A stretch of DNA of 64,000 nt from Arctopsyche grandis (lineage: Eukaryota > Arthropoda > Insecta > Trichoptera > Hydropsychidae), in assembly GCF_051622035.1 (NCBI RefSeq), contig NC_135355.1, positions 8,122,501 through 8,186,500 on the forward strand, in the 5' to 3' direction. The first letter of the stretch is position 1. The number at the start of each line of letters is the position of its first letter. A program made the translations under genes and the position numbers. Below, piece after piece: positions 13,001 through 25,931 of the stretch. Under the pieces are notes generated by a model. It ran no database searches, was not told the origin of the DNA, and was given only the letters and a program-made list of their open reading frames with translations.

Positions 13001-14180
13001 CAGTGGCGTCAAAATAAAAATGTATATTTGAAAATATAATTTTTGGCATTCAATTAGAAAAGAAATATTTATATCAAATTCAAAATAACACAAATATTAA
13101 TGGTGAGTAAATCTTATTGGAGAATTATATTTGATTCTTTAAATAAATCTCAATTTAAAATATGCATTATTCTTCTTTTTGAAAAACGTTATGTACTGTA
13201 TGCCATTAGTGAAGTATGTATAATATTTTGGAAATGATCTTCAATTACTGTAATTGTATGCAGAAGAAATCAGATAAAGGTGAATTTGTTTGATTTCAAT
13301 TATTTAAGCTTTATATCATAGAAATGTCAAATTACACTGAGCACAAAAAAAATACCAATAAAAAGGAGACTTATCAATTTTTACTAAGTTTGACCCACTA
13401 AATTCGAATATGAAAATGATTTTTGTTGGATTCCAGTTGATAAAGAGATATGAGCGTTTAAAAAAATAGGCAATTTTTACAGTTTTTGGAGTTTGTCTTT
13501 AATTCAAAATCTGGTATTGCTGTGCCAAAAGTAAGTATTGGAGAAAATAGTCAGATATTTTTTCTAGTGATTGTGATTTCTTTATTGCTTTAAAATACTA
13601 ATAATTAATTATGTAGCGAATTTTAAAAGTTAAAATATATAATCACGAGACACCACTGCAACAGGCTGTTCGCAACCATCTCACGGTGAAACGAGAAAAT
13701 CTCTAGAAAGGTGGTCCAAATCATAATAGGAGAGCTAGAGCACAATATAGAGCGTGCACATTCGCAACAAAACAAATATAAGATATACATCATTTCAGGG
13801 TGCATTGACGCAATGAGTTATTGTAGTTGCATCGCGCATGCGTACTGATCTATACTGCAAACACACACACACACACACATACACATAGAGCACATATGAA
13901 CAAAAAAGCCAACCTACCGACACAATATAGCAATATTTCATATAGAACAGACACCTAAGCAATTTCCAAGTATAAGAACAGGGAGGTTCTCCTGCAGCTT
14001 TGAACAAATGCACGAATGCAAAATTTGCAACAGCAAAAAAAACTTTGCAAGTCTGTACAAGCATGTCGGCTATTCAATGGCGGTTGGTCGAATTTTGCAA
14101 TACATATGCGAGGGTGAGATTTAAAAGATTAGGGCAGGAATTTATATAATATTTTGAAAGCCTATACACATATCATCATC
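10070..14180. other. Gene-free AT-rich stretch
   Basis: No gene is supported. It contains palindromic CATATGTACATATGTA runs (about 10790-10815 and 11980-12010), a degenerate CCCGT...ACGGG hairpin at 12130-12152 that may be the edge of a repeat, and a (CA)n tract at 13859-13880. The frames at 11264-11812 and 14560 show no domains. Confidence 0.5.
12724..12951 (-). other. Unrecognised 75-codon frame
   Basis: An ATG-started minus-strand frame whose product has normal amino-acid complexity (for example FEWKGSEINSTKGSQFPELV) in contrast to the low-complexity frames around it. I recognise no family. No splice structure or neighbour supports it, so it may be a gene fragment or chance. Confidence 0.15.
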
Positions 14181-14184
14181 ATTA

Positions 14185-14545
14185 TTATTTACAGTCATTC
14201 ATCAATGATGATGATGATGCAAACCATCAACCAGATGCATTCTTCAACACGCTTCTAGTCGTCTGTTTTGCGCAACTCTCATCCATCTTACCCCACACAT
14301 TTGCCTAATTTCGTCTACCCACCTTACTTACGGTCTTTATTTTACCATTTTACATTCTCTCGGGTACCATTCTAGCACTTCTTTTGTTCATTCTTCTAGC
14401 TTTGTGACCCGCCCATTGCCATTTCAATCTCTTCACTCTGTCCACTACCCTTGTCATACATCTCAGCCACGTAATTCATTTCCTGTCTTTCCTCGTGATG
14501 CCAAGCATACAGCGGTTCATACTTCTTTAAGTACATTGGACTTTG
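14185..14545 (-). pseudogene. RTE-type LINE reverse transcriptase, C-terminal remnant
   Basis: Read on the minus strand, the segment encodes pieces of the conserved C-terminal tail of RTE/'endonuclease-reverse transcriptase' LINEs: LGITRKDRK-like, then RVKRLKWQWAGHK, MVPERM and WANVWGKMDESCAKQ-like. Frames are interrupted and there is no upstream polymerase domain, so it is a 5'-truncated dead copy. The 3' end carries a (GAT)n run (14204-14219), typical of RTE tails. A sister copy lies at 38580-38880. Confidence 0.82.
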
Positions 14546-17052
14546 TGTAGCATCTTGGCGTGCAATGTCCAATTAATCACTGGCAAAATTCATTGATCGA
14601 AGATCTTTTTCTTCAAAGTGGCATTTTTGATTTAAAAACGGCATTCATTCGTCCAAATGCACTACATCCTAATTTCATACGTCTCTTTATTTATTCTTCG
14701 TTACTACCGGACATGTCTATTATTTGTCTTAAATATAAATACGTATTGACTACTTCTACTATTTTATCATCTAATGAAATGCTATCAGTGAAGCAATAAC
14801 TACTAATTTTGTATATTATAAAATAATGATCAATAATAATAATCTTAGACGTCAACATAAATTGAACTAGTTAAATTTACATACATACATACTAGAATCC
14901 TAAGCACTATATGTAATACGGATAACATATGGGTAACTCCAGCACTATATTCAATATAATTTGAGGTTTACCCATCTTACGAACTGTGCATTTAATAATA
15001 ATAAAAAAAATCAAGCATTATTCGCATTGCTTTCAATTTTTTAGCCGTTATTGCAGGCAACGTGCACCACTTAACGACATACCCACTCGTTCAAAATGCA
15101 TTTATGAAGCCAAATTATGGGTTATATTACACCAAACTGGCGGGGCACCCATTAAAAAAATTTTTTAAGAAGCATTCGCGGTTTATAATTCTGCTTTTTA
15201 GCCGAATTGCTGTAAAATTGTTACATTGCATGAAAGCTGAGAGATATGTATGCATCATCACTAATGCCCGGACCCAGAAGGTGCCGCGTATTGTTCAAAC
15301 ATTGTAAATGCATTGTTAAAGGTTTGCTGAACCTTTTTTACAAAGGATTTACAACAATGGAACAAAGAGCGGCCCCTTGGCTATCCTACCTCTAATCATC
15401 ACTCTCCGATTCAGAATTTTATTGAATATGTGTATTCAATGGCAATCGCAATTCCAATAAAGTCAACTACATATGTATGTATGTATGTAATAACGCATAT
15501 AAACGCAATTTAAATATTATTTGATTAGAACAACTATTTTTACGTTGCCTTAAATATGTATGTATGTCCATACAGGATCTACTTCGTTCAACCAACTAAC
15601 TTTTTCGGTATATTTCGTCGTCGAGTTTGTATATATGTATACAAAATACATAAACGAAAATGTTTTACATAGTGAAATACTTATTTTACGAGATAAACAT
15701 TAACTATTAAAAAAATATAGTAAGAATTAATTTTTAAACGTTTTTTTTAATTGTTTAAAGGTGGGTTAATAGCTTAAAAATCTACGAATTTTCACAATAT
15801 GTCTCGAATATTAAAGATATTATATATGTACATGTATGTAATATACAAACTCCCGTGTAGACGAAAAGATGGGAAAATGAGTCTTGAGATATTTAAGTTG
15901 GTACAACGGAGCGCATTGGTCCATACATGAAGCTGAAGATCTCACATACATATATTTATATTGTAAAAAAAATTTCATTCACCGCAGCATACCCTATAAT
16001 TATTAAGAATTTTTGAAACACCTCTCATGTATTAAATAAATAATCTGAACATAACATACAAATTAGCTCACACTTTTAAAAAGAGCAAACAATATTTGAA
16101 TGATCACCAATGTACATTTATCACAATTGGAAATTGAGAGATTTTAACGTTACGCTAATGCATTTTACGAATTAGATATGCGGGTCTTACAAATAAATAC
16201 GTATCAGCCCCTATATTATACAGTCACTTCTAAAATCGAATGAGAGGGAGAAGGATGGTGTCTGAATACATTGCAATCAACGCAATAATAGCTTCATAAA
16301 ATCGTGGTTTTTATTAGGGGGACTTTACTTCCACGAAGGGCAACAGCGAACATTCGCCATGTTGTAACAGATAAAGTAATGAAATCCACTCTCATTTAAT
16401 ATATGTACATATGATGCGTAAGTGGATTCTGACAGGATTTTTCCATGTCTCGAGTCCTAGTTTGGATTCATTGGCCGGTCCGTCTAGTAGACCGGCCAGT
16501 GCGTTTAACGTCTGTGAGGCGCCGGTCTTGGCGACGCCATAAATAGACGCGACGTCGACCGACGCCAAAATAGCGACGAGAGAATCCGGAAGTGGAGGCA
16601 GGTGGACCAACCCACGTGGCGTCTGACACACCAGACTGAGCACATGCATATGTATGTAGAAGACCTAGTAGTAGTAGTCACGTAGACGAGACGAAAATCC
16701 TTTCACTGGTGCACGTTCTTTGGTTTATGATCGAGGGGGTCCTCAATGTTCTATTAAGTATTTCTAAACATTGATTTACCGACTCACATTCATATATGTG
16801 GTCTTTCCTTCAGACACAAATAACTTTTGCCGTTGTAACTTTTTCCGAGGAGTACTTTTAACTTGATTACTCTTCTATTTACGTACAATTATTGTACGTA
16901 GGGCGGCGGTCAAGTTTCCATTGCCCACAAAAATGGTTGACTATTGTCAAGTTCTATCAGGGAACCGAGACGAAAACCAGAATAACCGTTATTTTTGCCG
17001 GAACGAAAACCGAAACCGAACCAATATTTTTATCGATTCGGTAAAATTAATA
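14546..17052. other. Gene-free stretch with one MITE-like repeat and a GC-rich block
   Basis: Contains the dispersed repeat listed at 15265-15400 and a GC-rich block at 16430-16640 that includes a hairpin (GGCCGGTCC ... GGACCGGCC-like, near 16471-16496). The minus frame over that block (16392-16649) is not recognised. The remainder is AT-rich with TATGTATGTA tracts. Confidence 0.45.
15265..15400 (+). repeat. Dispersed repeat with internal hairpin (GGTGCCGC family)
   Basis: About 135 bp running from GGACCCAGAAGGTGCCGC through AAAGGTTTGCTGAACC to GGCTATCCTACCTCTA. It aligns closely with the reverse complement of 49480-49610. A shorter related piece lies at 23573-23640. AAAGGTTTGC pairs partly with a nearby AACCTTT, giving a short foldback. 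Confidence 0.75.
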
Positions 17053-17054
17053 TA

Positions 17055-17864
17055 CAGTGTACTCTCGATTATCCGGGTGCGGATTATCCGTGCAAAATTT
17101 AATTAATTTATCAAATTTTGTTCTTATATGATAATGAGACGCACCGATTGATTGCGACCGTAAACATGCGTGTCATACAAATGATGTCACACAGATATGT
17201 TTTTCGTTCCCTTTTTAAATGTATTTTACTATTGCGTTAATTCTTTCAGTCGCTTTTGATCATCGAAGAAGTAACACGTGCGTGTATCCAGAGCAGATTA
17301 CGTATATTTAATTATAATACGTATATTTAATTATAATACTTTGTGTGTGAAATTATTTTCTTTGCTATTAACTCGAAAATATTTCAGATTTACATACCTG
17401 TTCGAAATATAGTTAAACAAACAAATAAGTTCGCGAGAGATTGTGATAGTTCTGCAGGCCCTTCGAAACGAAAAAGTATGACAAGATACGAAGATTTGGT
17501 CGTAACTATACTCATATGTAGTTATATCAAAAATGAGCAGAAGGGATACCAATTAGCGGTCAAATGTGTTGGCCCAGTTTTTCCATGAAAAATTAGGATT
17601 AGTAGACAACTTCAATGCTTCGTCTGGCTGGTTGATGAGATTTTTTTTATATTTTGACAACAGTAGTATTAACTATAGGTACTAACGGCCGCACATCTGC
17701 TTAACTATAAGCCTTTTTTCTTAATAAATAATGAGTATTAAAATTATGAGAAAAAATTGTGTTGTTAATATGATTTTATACTCGAAACCAAGTCAAAATT
17801 TAATGATTCGGATTATCCGTGCCCTCCCTCCCCAGCATTAGCCAGAATAATCGAGAGTGTACTG
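17055..17864. mobile_element. pogo/Tigger-type Tc1-mariner derivative
   Basis: The ends are inverted copies of CAGTGTACTCTCGATTAT (17055 onward, and the complement ending at 17864), flanked by TA on both sides. These are hallmarks of pogo/Tigger elements. Inside, two frames encode remnants of the CENP-B-like DNA-binding region: KRKSMTRYEDL near 17465-17495, and, after a frameshift, FHEKLGLVDNFNASSGWL near 17579-17632. The DDE catalytic domain is missing, so it is a non-autonomous internally deleted copy (810 bp). Confidence 0.9.
17343..17645 (+). pseudogene. Tigger transposase N-terminal fragment, frameshifted
   Basis: The frame starting at 17343 includes the helix-turn-helix-like stretch and stops at 17588. 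The natural continuation, the tail of the CENP-B-type helix-turn-helix domain ending NASSGWLMRF, is in another frame from about 17579. No DDE domain follows before the element ends. This is a broken transposase with no expected enzymatic function. Confidence 0.75.
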
Positions 17865-17924
17865 TATACACTTTGGGAATGATGGAATTAATGGACAAAC
17901 ATACATACATGAATGTATATTAAA

Positions 17925-18260
17925 AATATGTTTTTGAAACTTTTAGAAAAATATAATGTCAATATCAAACAAATCTCTGTTACAACAGATAATGGAGCTA
18001 ATATGATCAAATTTGTCAACTTGCGGAAACCGAAATAGACGAAGAAAACCAGAATATTAATTATGAAGCAAGTATGCTACCTTCCATTGAGAAATGTTCT
18101 TTCCCTCATCTCATCGGAATAAAATGTGAAGCACATAACAATCAAATTAACAATCAAAGATTCTATTAACGATTCCGATTTAAATACAATTAAATGTGAA
18201 GCTCGCGAGTTGTCAATAAACTCACTATATATCAATATAGATATATTAATGAACACATTA
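17925..18260 (+). pseudogene. hAT transposase remnant
   Basis: The plus strand encodes FLKLLEKYNVNIKQISVTTD followed by NGAN and, further on, GIKCEAH. This matches the part of hAT transposases holding a catalytic aspartate (TDNGANM) and the following C/H motif. Frames shift between the pieces and no ends were identified, so this is an old fragment directly beside the Tigger copy. Confidence 0.65.
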
Positions 18261-19739
18261 TTGGCTATCAAAAGTGTGAAATTTTATTTTAATGTGAAAT
18301 TTTAAATCACTCACTAATTTACATATGTTCTATTGACAAAAGGCTTAAATCAGAAGTGCGATATTGACTTACAGGTCTGAAATATTTTTTGATTATTCTT
18401 AATTTGCTGAAACTTTTTTCAGCCGCTGGCATTGTCAGATATATAATATGTATACAGCTTGTATGATACTTGAATAAGATTCTTGCAAATCACACTCGCT
18501 AAGTATATTCAAAATAACCATATGATAAATAGTGCTCGGATTTTGTTTCTAATAAAAAAATGACCTCCATGAATGGATACCCACTAATAAACGGTCCTTT
18601 TTAACGAAGCTGTATTTAAATGAAACTAAAAAAAAATGTATTTTTCATATTGTATTTTTCGTCGTAAGAAAGTTTTGCTTCACGCTCTGAGCGCATTTTA
18701 GAGTTTATTTTTGGTAGAATCAGTGTCGTCGACAGTTAATATTAAAAAGTTATAAGTAAAATGGTATATTTCAGATCGATACATATGCAGTTTCTGTTTG
18801 TAAAATATCTAATTATTTTGCAAATGTACATACTTGTATTTGTTTTATTATCAATTAAATGAGAGTGACTTAAAATAGGTATAACATTATAAAATATACG
18901 TCGCAGACGATATTAAAAAACTGTTATATATTGCGTACAATAGAATAAAAGAAATACGTATTATTAAAAACTATGAAATTAAATGCGATGAAAAATGCAA
19001 ATAGAAAATAACGTGTTTGAATCCTCTTCAGAGCGAGGATGAAATTATGTTAGCTAGGGCTTAAAAGGCTTATGGAAAATAAGATTTTACTGACATAATG
19101 AGATCATAAGTGATAACAGGTGATGCAGGACATTTTCCTTGAAGAATACGGGTGAAAGTATTAGGACTTCTGATAAGATATACATATGTATGTATATTAT
19201 TGGCTATATGTATGACTCCCAGGCTCACATCAGAATTTCTGAAATGATGTATGGATTGGTCAACGCTTCCCTATGTAGACCAATAAATGTTGAAAAGTTA
19301 GCATATTATATGTATTTATAAAAATCTAATATGCGTAGTCATAAAAATTAGGTGACATTCATAGGTGCTAAATTGACGTGAATATGTGTATAATGAAAAT
19401 GCGTAGTTTGCAATGGGACTATCCTTATTTATTATATGGAGAACGACCAGATAATATTTAAGCATAATAAAATAAAATAACATTTCGAAAATGATTCAAT
19501 ATGCAATAAGAAATGTGACTTTTTTGTAAATTTTCTTCTAAAATTAAGTAGGTTTATAAAAAAAAGAGTGATAGTTTGTCGGAGGTCATTACCTATGAGA
19601 GATTTTCGCTGGGGTAATATTTTTGAAAATGTATTTTAAACAATGGGACGAGGTCACGTGTATGTAGTTGTTTCACGGAGCCTTCTTCGTTAGTGAAAGT
19701 GTATAAGAACAGACCATATTTTTTTATCTATATGTATAG
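18261..19739. other. Gene-free AT-rich stretch
   Basis: Nothing beyond low-complexity AT-rich DNA was seen. The short frame at 19139 has no recognisable features. Confidence 0.6.
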
Positions 19740-20486
19740 TAGGGTTGTCAGGCGTCCCGATTAATCGGGATTGTCACCAGTTTTAAGTCTCGTGTCCCGG
19801 TGTCCCGAACAAACCTTTCGGGACGCCCAAATGTCCCGGTTTACTCATTTTTTAATTCGTACATAAGTTTTTAACTCATTATTAACATAAACTATAAACA
19901 TAAAGTCGATGTCTGGACCAGACAGTCTGGTAAAAACGGCAGCAATATTCAACAATGAACTATGTCTCTGTCCTATACTTTCTGGAGAACTATGCGTAGA
20001 AGGGAGACCAAAAATGTGTATCAGGCATCAATTATTACATCTTGGATCGATAATTTTCTCACACGCAGACGCGGAATAGACACCGTCAGAACAGAAAGAC
20101 TAAAATATTTCTGTGATTTTGCTAATATTGAATATAAAAATCTACTCTCACATTCAAAAACTAGGTGGCTATCAGTGATAGTCTATCACTATTACCTGCA
20201 ATAGAACGCACTCTAAATAAGATTTTAAAGCTATATGAAGCTTTAAAAGCTTTTTTTAGCTGAAGAAAAAGCACCAAAAACCTTATTAAATTGTCTCTTT
20301 GGTTTCTTCATTATAATTATAGCATTTTTCATTTACATATATTAAAAATGGAAGAGGAAAAAAAATATATAGATATTCTAAATATTATCACTTTGGTTGA
20401 AAATATATCTATAGAAAAGTCAAAGAACTGATTTTTGGGGGGGGGGGGGTGTCCCGGTTTGACTTGCATGAAATCTGACCACCCTA
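19740..20486 (+). mobile_element. hAT-like element with a transposase fragment
   Basis: The ends read TAGGGTTGTCAGGCGTCCCG and, at the right, CTGACCACCCTA, which are imperfect inverted repeats. Both are followed inward by 'GTCCCGG' blocks. Inside, FCDFANIEYKNLLSHSKTRW and, after a frame change, PAIERT and LKLYEALKAFF match ZBED/hAT-type transposases around the RW motif. There is a G tract at 20440-20449. No clear 8-bp duplication was seen. Confidence 0.7.
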
Positions 20487-23400
20487 TATATATGACAAAT
20501 TATCTGATCACTAAATAACTTGTTTAGAAACGATTAGAAATCATATTACAATTTTTCATGGAAAAAATCTGAGTAGTAATTGATTATTATAATGACTGCT
20601 TATGATCAAATAGGAGATGAATTAATAAAAATTGTTTTTAAATTAATATGAAATGCTCTCATTGATCCAATTCCAATGACTATGTACATTCAAAATTTCA
20701 CTTGCATAATATTTGAAAAAAATTCATCCGCAGCGCATGTTTTTTTAACGAAACGTCAAATAATATAGAAAGGCAATATATGTATATACGCTTTTTTCGG
20801 AATAATCATGTAACCACTAGTTAGTACTATTGGGAATTCCAAAAATATACATATATAATAGGAACGTGCGCCGAGTTTACATTTTGATTGACATATTATT
20901 TATATGAGTAGTCTCGAGACAAAACTATTATTAGAGTAAGACTTTCTAGATTTTAGATAAGTGGGTACCAAGAGGAGATACGACCTTCTTTCACCGAGGC
21001 ACTCATCTGTCCAGCGGAGACGGGTCTCCCAACGGGCTTTCTGCCAAGAGAACACGAACGCGTGACACTTCATTTATTATTATAATATTACTCATCCGTG
21101 CTATAATTCGAGCTAATCGATTACAACATATCGAACATTTAAATCGCATTTGACGAGAATTGCATATGTACATACATTGGGATGAATTGCGGCGATTCTT
21201 TCGGTCACGTTCACTTTTTTACATTTTCGGTGACGTTTTGAACATAAAATATTGCATTCACACACCCAGACTCATTGGCCCAATTGGACTTCAGCCAGGA
21301 CATTAGATAACGGCGGCGACATTGAAATGCTCACAATCGGCGATTAGCGAGGAAATTTATTTAGAAATAGCATATCCACGTTTGAAAAAAGTGAAAACTG
21401 CGCATCAGCTGTAATAAGATAGAAGGCCATTATCTCATTGGATGTAATTCTGTACGGAGAAAGCTGTGCTCGTTTCAAGAGAGGACTTATGTTTCGCACT
21501 ACATATATCAAAAAACTATATGTAGATATATACACACTAGGTTTTCTGATATCCGGTATAAAATTATGAATTAAAACTTCTTATTATCTTAAAACTTATT
21601 TGTGTATACCAGTATACCACAAATAATTTTTTAGAAACGATTTGAAATCATTTATGTCACCCGATTTGACTTATTTTTAGTATTTATTTTTAATTTTAGA
21701 ACTGCTAAAAATAAAATCATTTGTAGGAATGACAGAAATAGAATGCACTTTTATTTAAATTTATTTAAGTCCGAACTGGCAATTCTGCGATGCTAAATTT
21801 TTTACACATTTTTAAAAGCCCCAGAACAGAAGTCGATAATTAAATGTGCAAAAAGTGAAAAAAAATACAACTTAAGGTCTTAAGACATTCAAATTTTAAT
21901 TTTTTTCTTCTGTATTTCTAAGATGTTTTTATATTACCCACCCCCCCATTCTACAAAATTTTTCAATTCCCAGGACACGGGAAAAATGATTTTATTTAAT
22001 TTATATTAATATAAAATTTATGTATGTAATTACAAAACATTAAAAATAAAAGTAAACGATATTTTTAATAACTGGAAACAATTTAGAGGCCACGGTTTGA
22101 ATACTACGAAATTCGGTCATTTTATAATGCAAGTAAATAATCCTCTCACTTCTTAACTGAGCAAAAATCAGTTTAGATAAAAACCAGATATTTTATAAAT
22201 AAATATGTAAATGTATGCTCTCAAATATGAGTGCGTCCTTCGTAGGGTCTGAATTCATTTATACATAGCATATTTTTTAATTTTTTTATTCAATGCAGCA
22301 TAAAAATAATGTACAGGTAGCATCCCACAACGGTACGTTATTTTGAAGTTTTGTAAGCATTCAATGTATGTACATATTTACATACATATGTATATACCTA
22401 GCCATTCAGAGAGACCCTTTTCTTTACCTAATGTATCCTTCAGATGAACGTAGAAAAATGGCGCACACAATCAAGCTAAATACAAGCTTTTAAAAATATT
22501 AAACAGTAAAAAAGCGGTAGACATTTCCGCTCCCAGTAGCAATTTTTTCCCTTAATTACAAGACATATGATAAAATAAAGTATTAATGGTGAACCATTAT
22601 GCTCTATCTATGTAAATGAAAAAAACAGCAACTCAAAAAATGTTATGCTATGCGATGATATTATATGAATTGAGCTAAATTGCAACCAAAGAGTCTAGAA
22701 ACCATCAAGATAGTACGTACATATGTACGTATCTAAATACATACATACATACATATGTAGAATTTACGAACTAGATCTAAGGTTGTAAACGTACGATTCT
22801 TTTATAAACACATACAATATATTCCATCTACCTGAAAAAAGGTTTCTGCTAGCATAACGTCGGTCAGGGTTGCTCAAAAGGCAACTTGTAAAATAAAAAA
22901 GACTTTTACTAAAAAAAATGACATCACAAAGTGGGGTAGAGATCCGAGTTTTAAAAATAATGATAAAAATAAAACAATGAGAATAAAACTAGAGCGCACG
23001 TCTCATATGTATATGTATGTATGTCAAATTCAATATTTCAAAGCGCACAGGCCGACCGAAATAAAATATGTGCGACAATTTTAAGAATTGAGCAATCATT
23101 ATTGACAATTAAATATAAAATATTTAAACAAGTGCAATTACAATATGGCACCATATGCACGATTGTGTCGGTCTAGTATGTACAACCCGTCTACGACACG
23201 ATATTGTATGTACATAAGTACAATTGTTATACGTGAACTCAGTATTTTTAATTTTTTTTACTTTTTTTATTTAAATTGAGTTAAAAATAATTTGAAATGA
23301 AAATACTAGATTCCTAAGGCACGTAAGTTCAATTAAAAAGTTATGCATCGTATGCTTTGTATCGTTAATATTATGTATGTATTTGAATTATTTTTTAACA

Positions 23401-24989
23401 GCATATTTTTTCTATGAAATTGACAATAGTGAACCATTTTTTGTGCGAAAAGCATCCACTGATCGCTTAATTCTAATGATGAGAACCGTAGTCTATACGG
23501 TTCTTCTATACTAAAGACTATGCGATACTGATGAGTAGACACCGGACCCACAGCGCGCCATTCATTGTTCAATTGTTGTAAATGCCTTTGTTAAAGGTTC
23601 GCCAAGCCTTTTTTTGCACTCTAGCTTTGTAAATAGAAATAAACCACCCCGATTCCTGGAAAAAGCACGGTCTATATCCGTAGTCTACTGATGAGTCATC
23701 ACTCATCAGTCATGTGATGACCAAAGGATTGCGATTCGAGGATGCTTTTGTAAATAACAATGGACCGCTCTATTAGTGTTCAAAACAAGACAGCAAAAAA
23801 GCATGGTTTTTCTAAAACATTAACAATAGTGAACCATTTTTTGTGGAAAATAATCCATTAAGGATTGCCCAAACGAGTGTTGCCTATGGTTCTGTATTAT
23901 TGTTACTTAATTTTATTTACTATTGGTTTTTTGTGTGAATAATAATCTTGTGAGGAATATCATAGAACTGAAAAGAACGTACATGCAAACACTGTTGAGT
24001 ACAATAGAAAATACTTACATATTTAAATTTTTCACACATTGCACGCAATTGATGTAATTTTTTTTTTAAATAATAAGCCCCTATGTCATATTTTCAACTT
24101 CATTTGTAAGTTGCGAGTCACCCGATTACGCATTTTATAAAATTGTTAAAAAAAATGCTTAGTTCATGAACAGTGAAAGATTATTGTTCTTCTTTGCTAA
24201 ATTCTTCATAGGTTGTATCGGTAATCATAATACAATGATAGATCTATACACGGGGATTGAAAAATTGGATACAATGAAAGAAGATACTTCTGTATCGGTA
24301 TACAAGTATAACACGGTTGCAAAAACAGTTAATGGCACGGAAAATGATTTGATTTATTCGGATTTACTAGTGGCAAAACGCCCGGTTTTGCCACTAGTAA
24401 ATCGAAACTAAGTGGATTGTTAAAGTTGGACAGGGGGCGCTAGAAACTCGTAACTTCGTTGCTAAGTGCCGCTTTGAAAGGAAAAATAAAATAGGTAGGT
24501 GTGCAGTGCACTAAAAGACTGATCATCCCTCCCATTACTAGTCACCCCTATGGCAATGCCATATTGAAATTGACACATTCGATGAAATACGCAGGGAAAA
24601 TAAAAAAAAATCAAACAGGGGCACACTTCGAGATCCAACATCGAAACGTTATTATTTAACAATTCGTTCGGATTGAACGAAGCGCAATTTTTCAACGGTT
24701 TTATTCGGGACGGTGGTCCTCAAATTATGCAGATTTTTACATTTAATGCAAATGTAAACCACGGGGAAATTAGCAGTCATTATTTATACTAGGTGGTAAA
24801 TCCTATTATATTCAAATTAACAGGAAATTAAAATTTCGGTAATTTACCATCTTCAAATTCATACAATTACTTTATATTATACATATATGTATGTATGTAG
24901 TACATTTTCATCAACCGATATTTCAATCGAAAGCAATACACAGGGTGCACCGGAGATCCATGTGAATCTTTTAGGAGATAATCGAGGTC
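20487..24989. other. Gene-free stretch, possible conserved non-coding patch
   Basis: No coding region is supported. The patch 20960-21360 has higher complexity and GC than the surroundings (for example CCCAATTGGACTTCAGCCAG, ACGGCGGCGACATTG) without an open frame, so it may be regulatory or an old repeat. 23400-23430 and 23815-23845 share an ACAATAGTGAACCATTTTTT block that also occurs in the hairpin at 35981-36093. Confidence 0.4.
24361..24403. repeat. Perfect 19-bp inverted repeat, 5-nt loop
   Basis: The left arm GATTTACTAGTGGCAAAAC is followed by the loop GCCCG and then the exact complement GTTTTGCCACTAGTAAATC. It could be a cruciform remnant of a foldback element, or a terminator-like hairpin with no gene attached. 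Confidence 0.95.
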
Positions 24990-24997
24990 ATTTAGAA

Positions 24998-25923
24998 CAG
25001 TAGTTCTCAAGTACGGCCACTAGTGGATTTTACTGCGGCCACCAGCGACTTAATAATAAATAATACTAATATTTAAAAAAATATATATATATTTTAAAAA
25101 CTACAAATAAGTAACTTAACAATAATGGAATCCATGCTCATCATTGACAAACTAAAAAATATAGCTAAAAGCCTTATGACAGAAATTGAAAATGACAATT
25201 TTGCAATTTTATCTTCTGTTAGTGATTTGATAGATAAGATGACAGACACAACTTCAAAATTAAAATTTAAAATAATAGTGTCTCTGAATCTGGAACTTGA
25301 TAAAAGGTTCGAAGAATTGAATTTTTTAAAAACTGTTTCTTTTGTATCTTCCCCTTTTATTATGATGACAAATGAAAATTTCCTAGTACTACAAAATAGA
25401 TTAAAATCATTTTCAGTATTGAGATTAATTAACTGGGCTAACGTAAAATATGCATTATTAGAAATTAGTCATGATCAAGTACTTAATAACCATTTTAATA
25501 ATATTTCGGTTCAAAAATTTTGGTCGGAAATATACGTTGACAATGAAACAAACCAATATAAAGATTTGGCAACAATTGCTTTATTAATATTGTCTATTTT
25601 TCCCACTACCGTATATTGCGAAGATCATTCAGTGCACTTTATTAAAAACCAATTTAGAAACCAGCTGACAGACGCAAACTTAGAAGCAGCAATGCGGCTC
25701 GCATTGGAAGAAAGGAGTATTGAGCAATTTCCATTTGCATTATTATTAAATAAATAGATACCAAAATGTTAAAATTTCTTTTATTTTATGAATAAATTGA
25801 TCCACTTTTTTTGTAACTTTAATTTATTTGATTAAATTTGGTGCGGCCACCAGACATTTCCATGGGACCACTATTATCACCTGTGCTGTGCGGCCACGGT
25901 AAAATTTCACCTGAGAACCACTG
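24998..25923 (+). mobile_element. hAT derivative (926 bp) with a transposase tail
   Basis: The element begins CAGTAGTTCTCAAGTACGGC and ends with the imperfect complement (GGTAAAATTTCACCTGAGAA, then CCACTG). It is flanked by an identical 8-bp target duplication, ATTTAGAA (24990-24997 and 25924-25931). It keeps the 3' part of a hAT transposase gene as a single open frame and lacks the zinc finger and the catalytic core. It is therefore an internally deleted copy. The intact duplication suggests it is not very old. Confidence 0.95.
25125..25757 (+). CDS. hAT transposase C-terminal fragment, unbroken 210 codons
   Basis: This frame encodes the C-terminal third of a ZBED/hAT-type transposase. Residues about 130-175 read FWSEIY ... 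YKDLATIALLILSIFPTTVY, the conserved hAT dimerisation region. The usual C-E-R-x-F-S signature just after it is altered to CEDHSVHF. The N-terminal BED finger and the first catalytic acids are absent, so it cannot transpose by itself. Full-length relatives are usually 500-700 aa. The ATG at 25125 is the first one after the left terminal repeat. With no stop codon in 210 codons of AT-rich DNA, it may be young, or kept as a dimerising repressor-like fragment; the latter is inference only. Confidence 0.75.
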   Translation: MESMLIIDKLKNIAKSLMTEIENDNFAILSSVSDLIDKMTDTTSKLKFKIIVSLNLELDKRFEELNFLKTVSFVSSPFIMMTNENFLVLQNRLKSFSVLRLINWANVKYALLEISHDQVLNNHFNNISVQKFWSEIYVDNETNQYKDLATIALLILSIFPTTVYCEDHSVHFIKNQFRNQLTDANLEAAMRLALEERSIEQFPFALLLNK

Positions 25924-25931
25924 ATTTAGAA

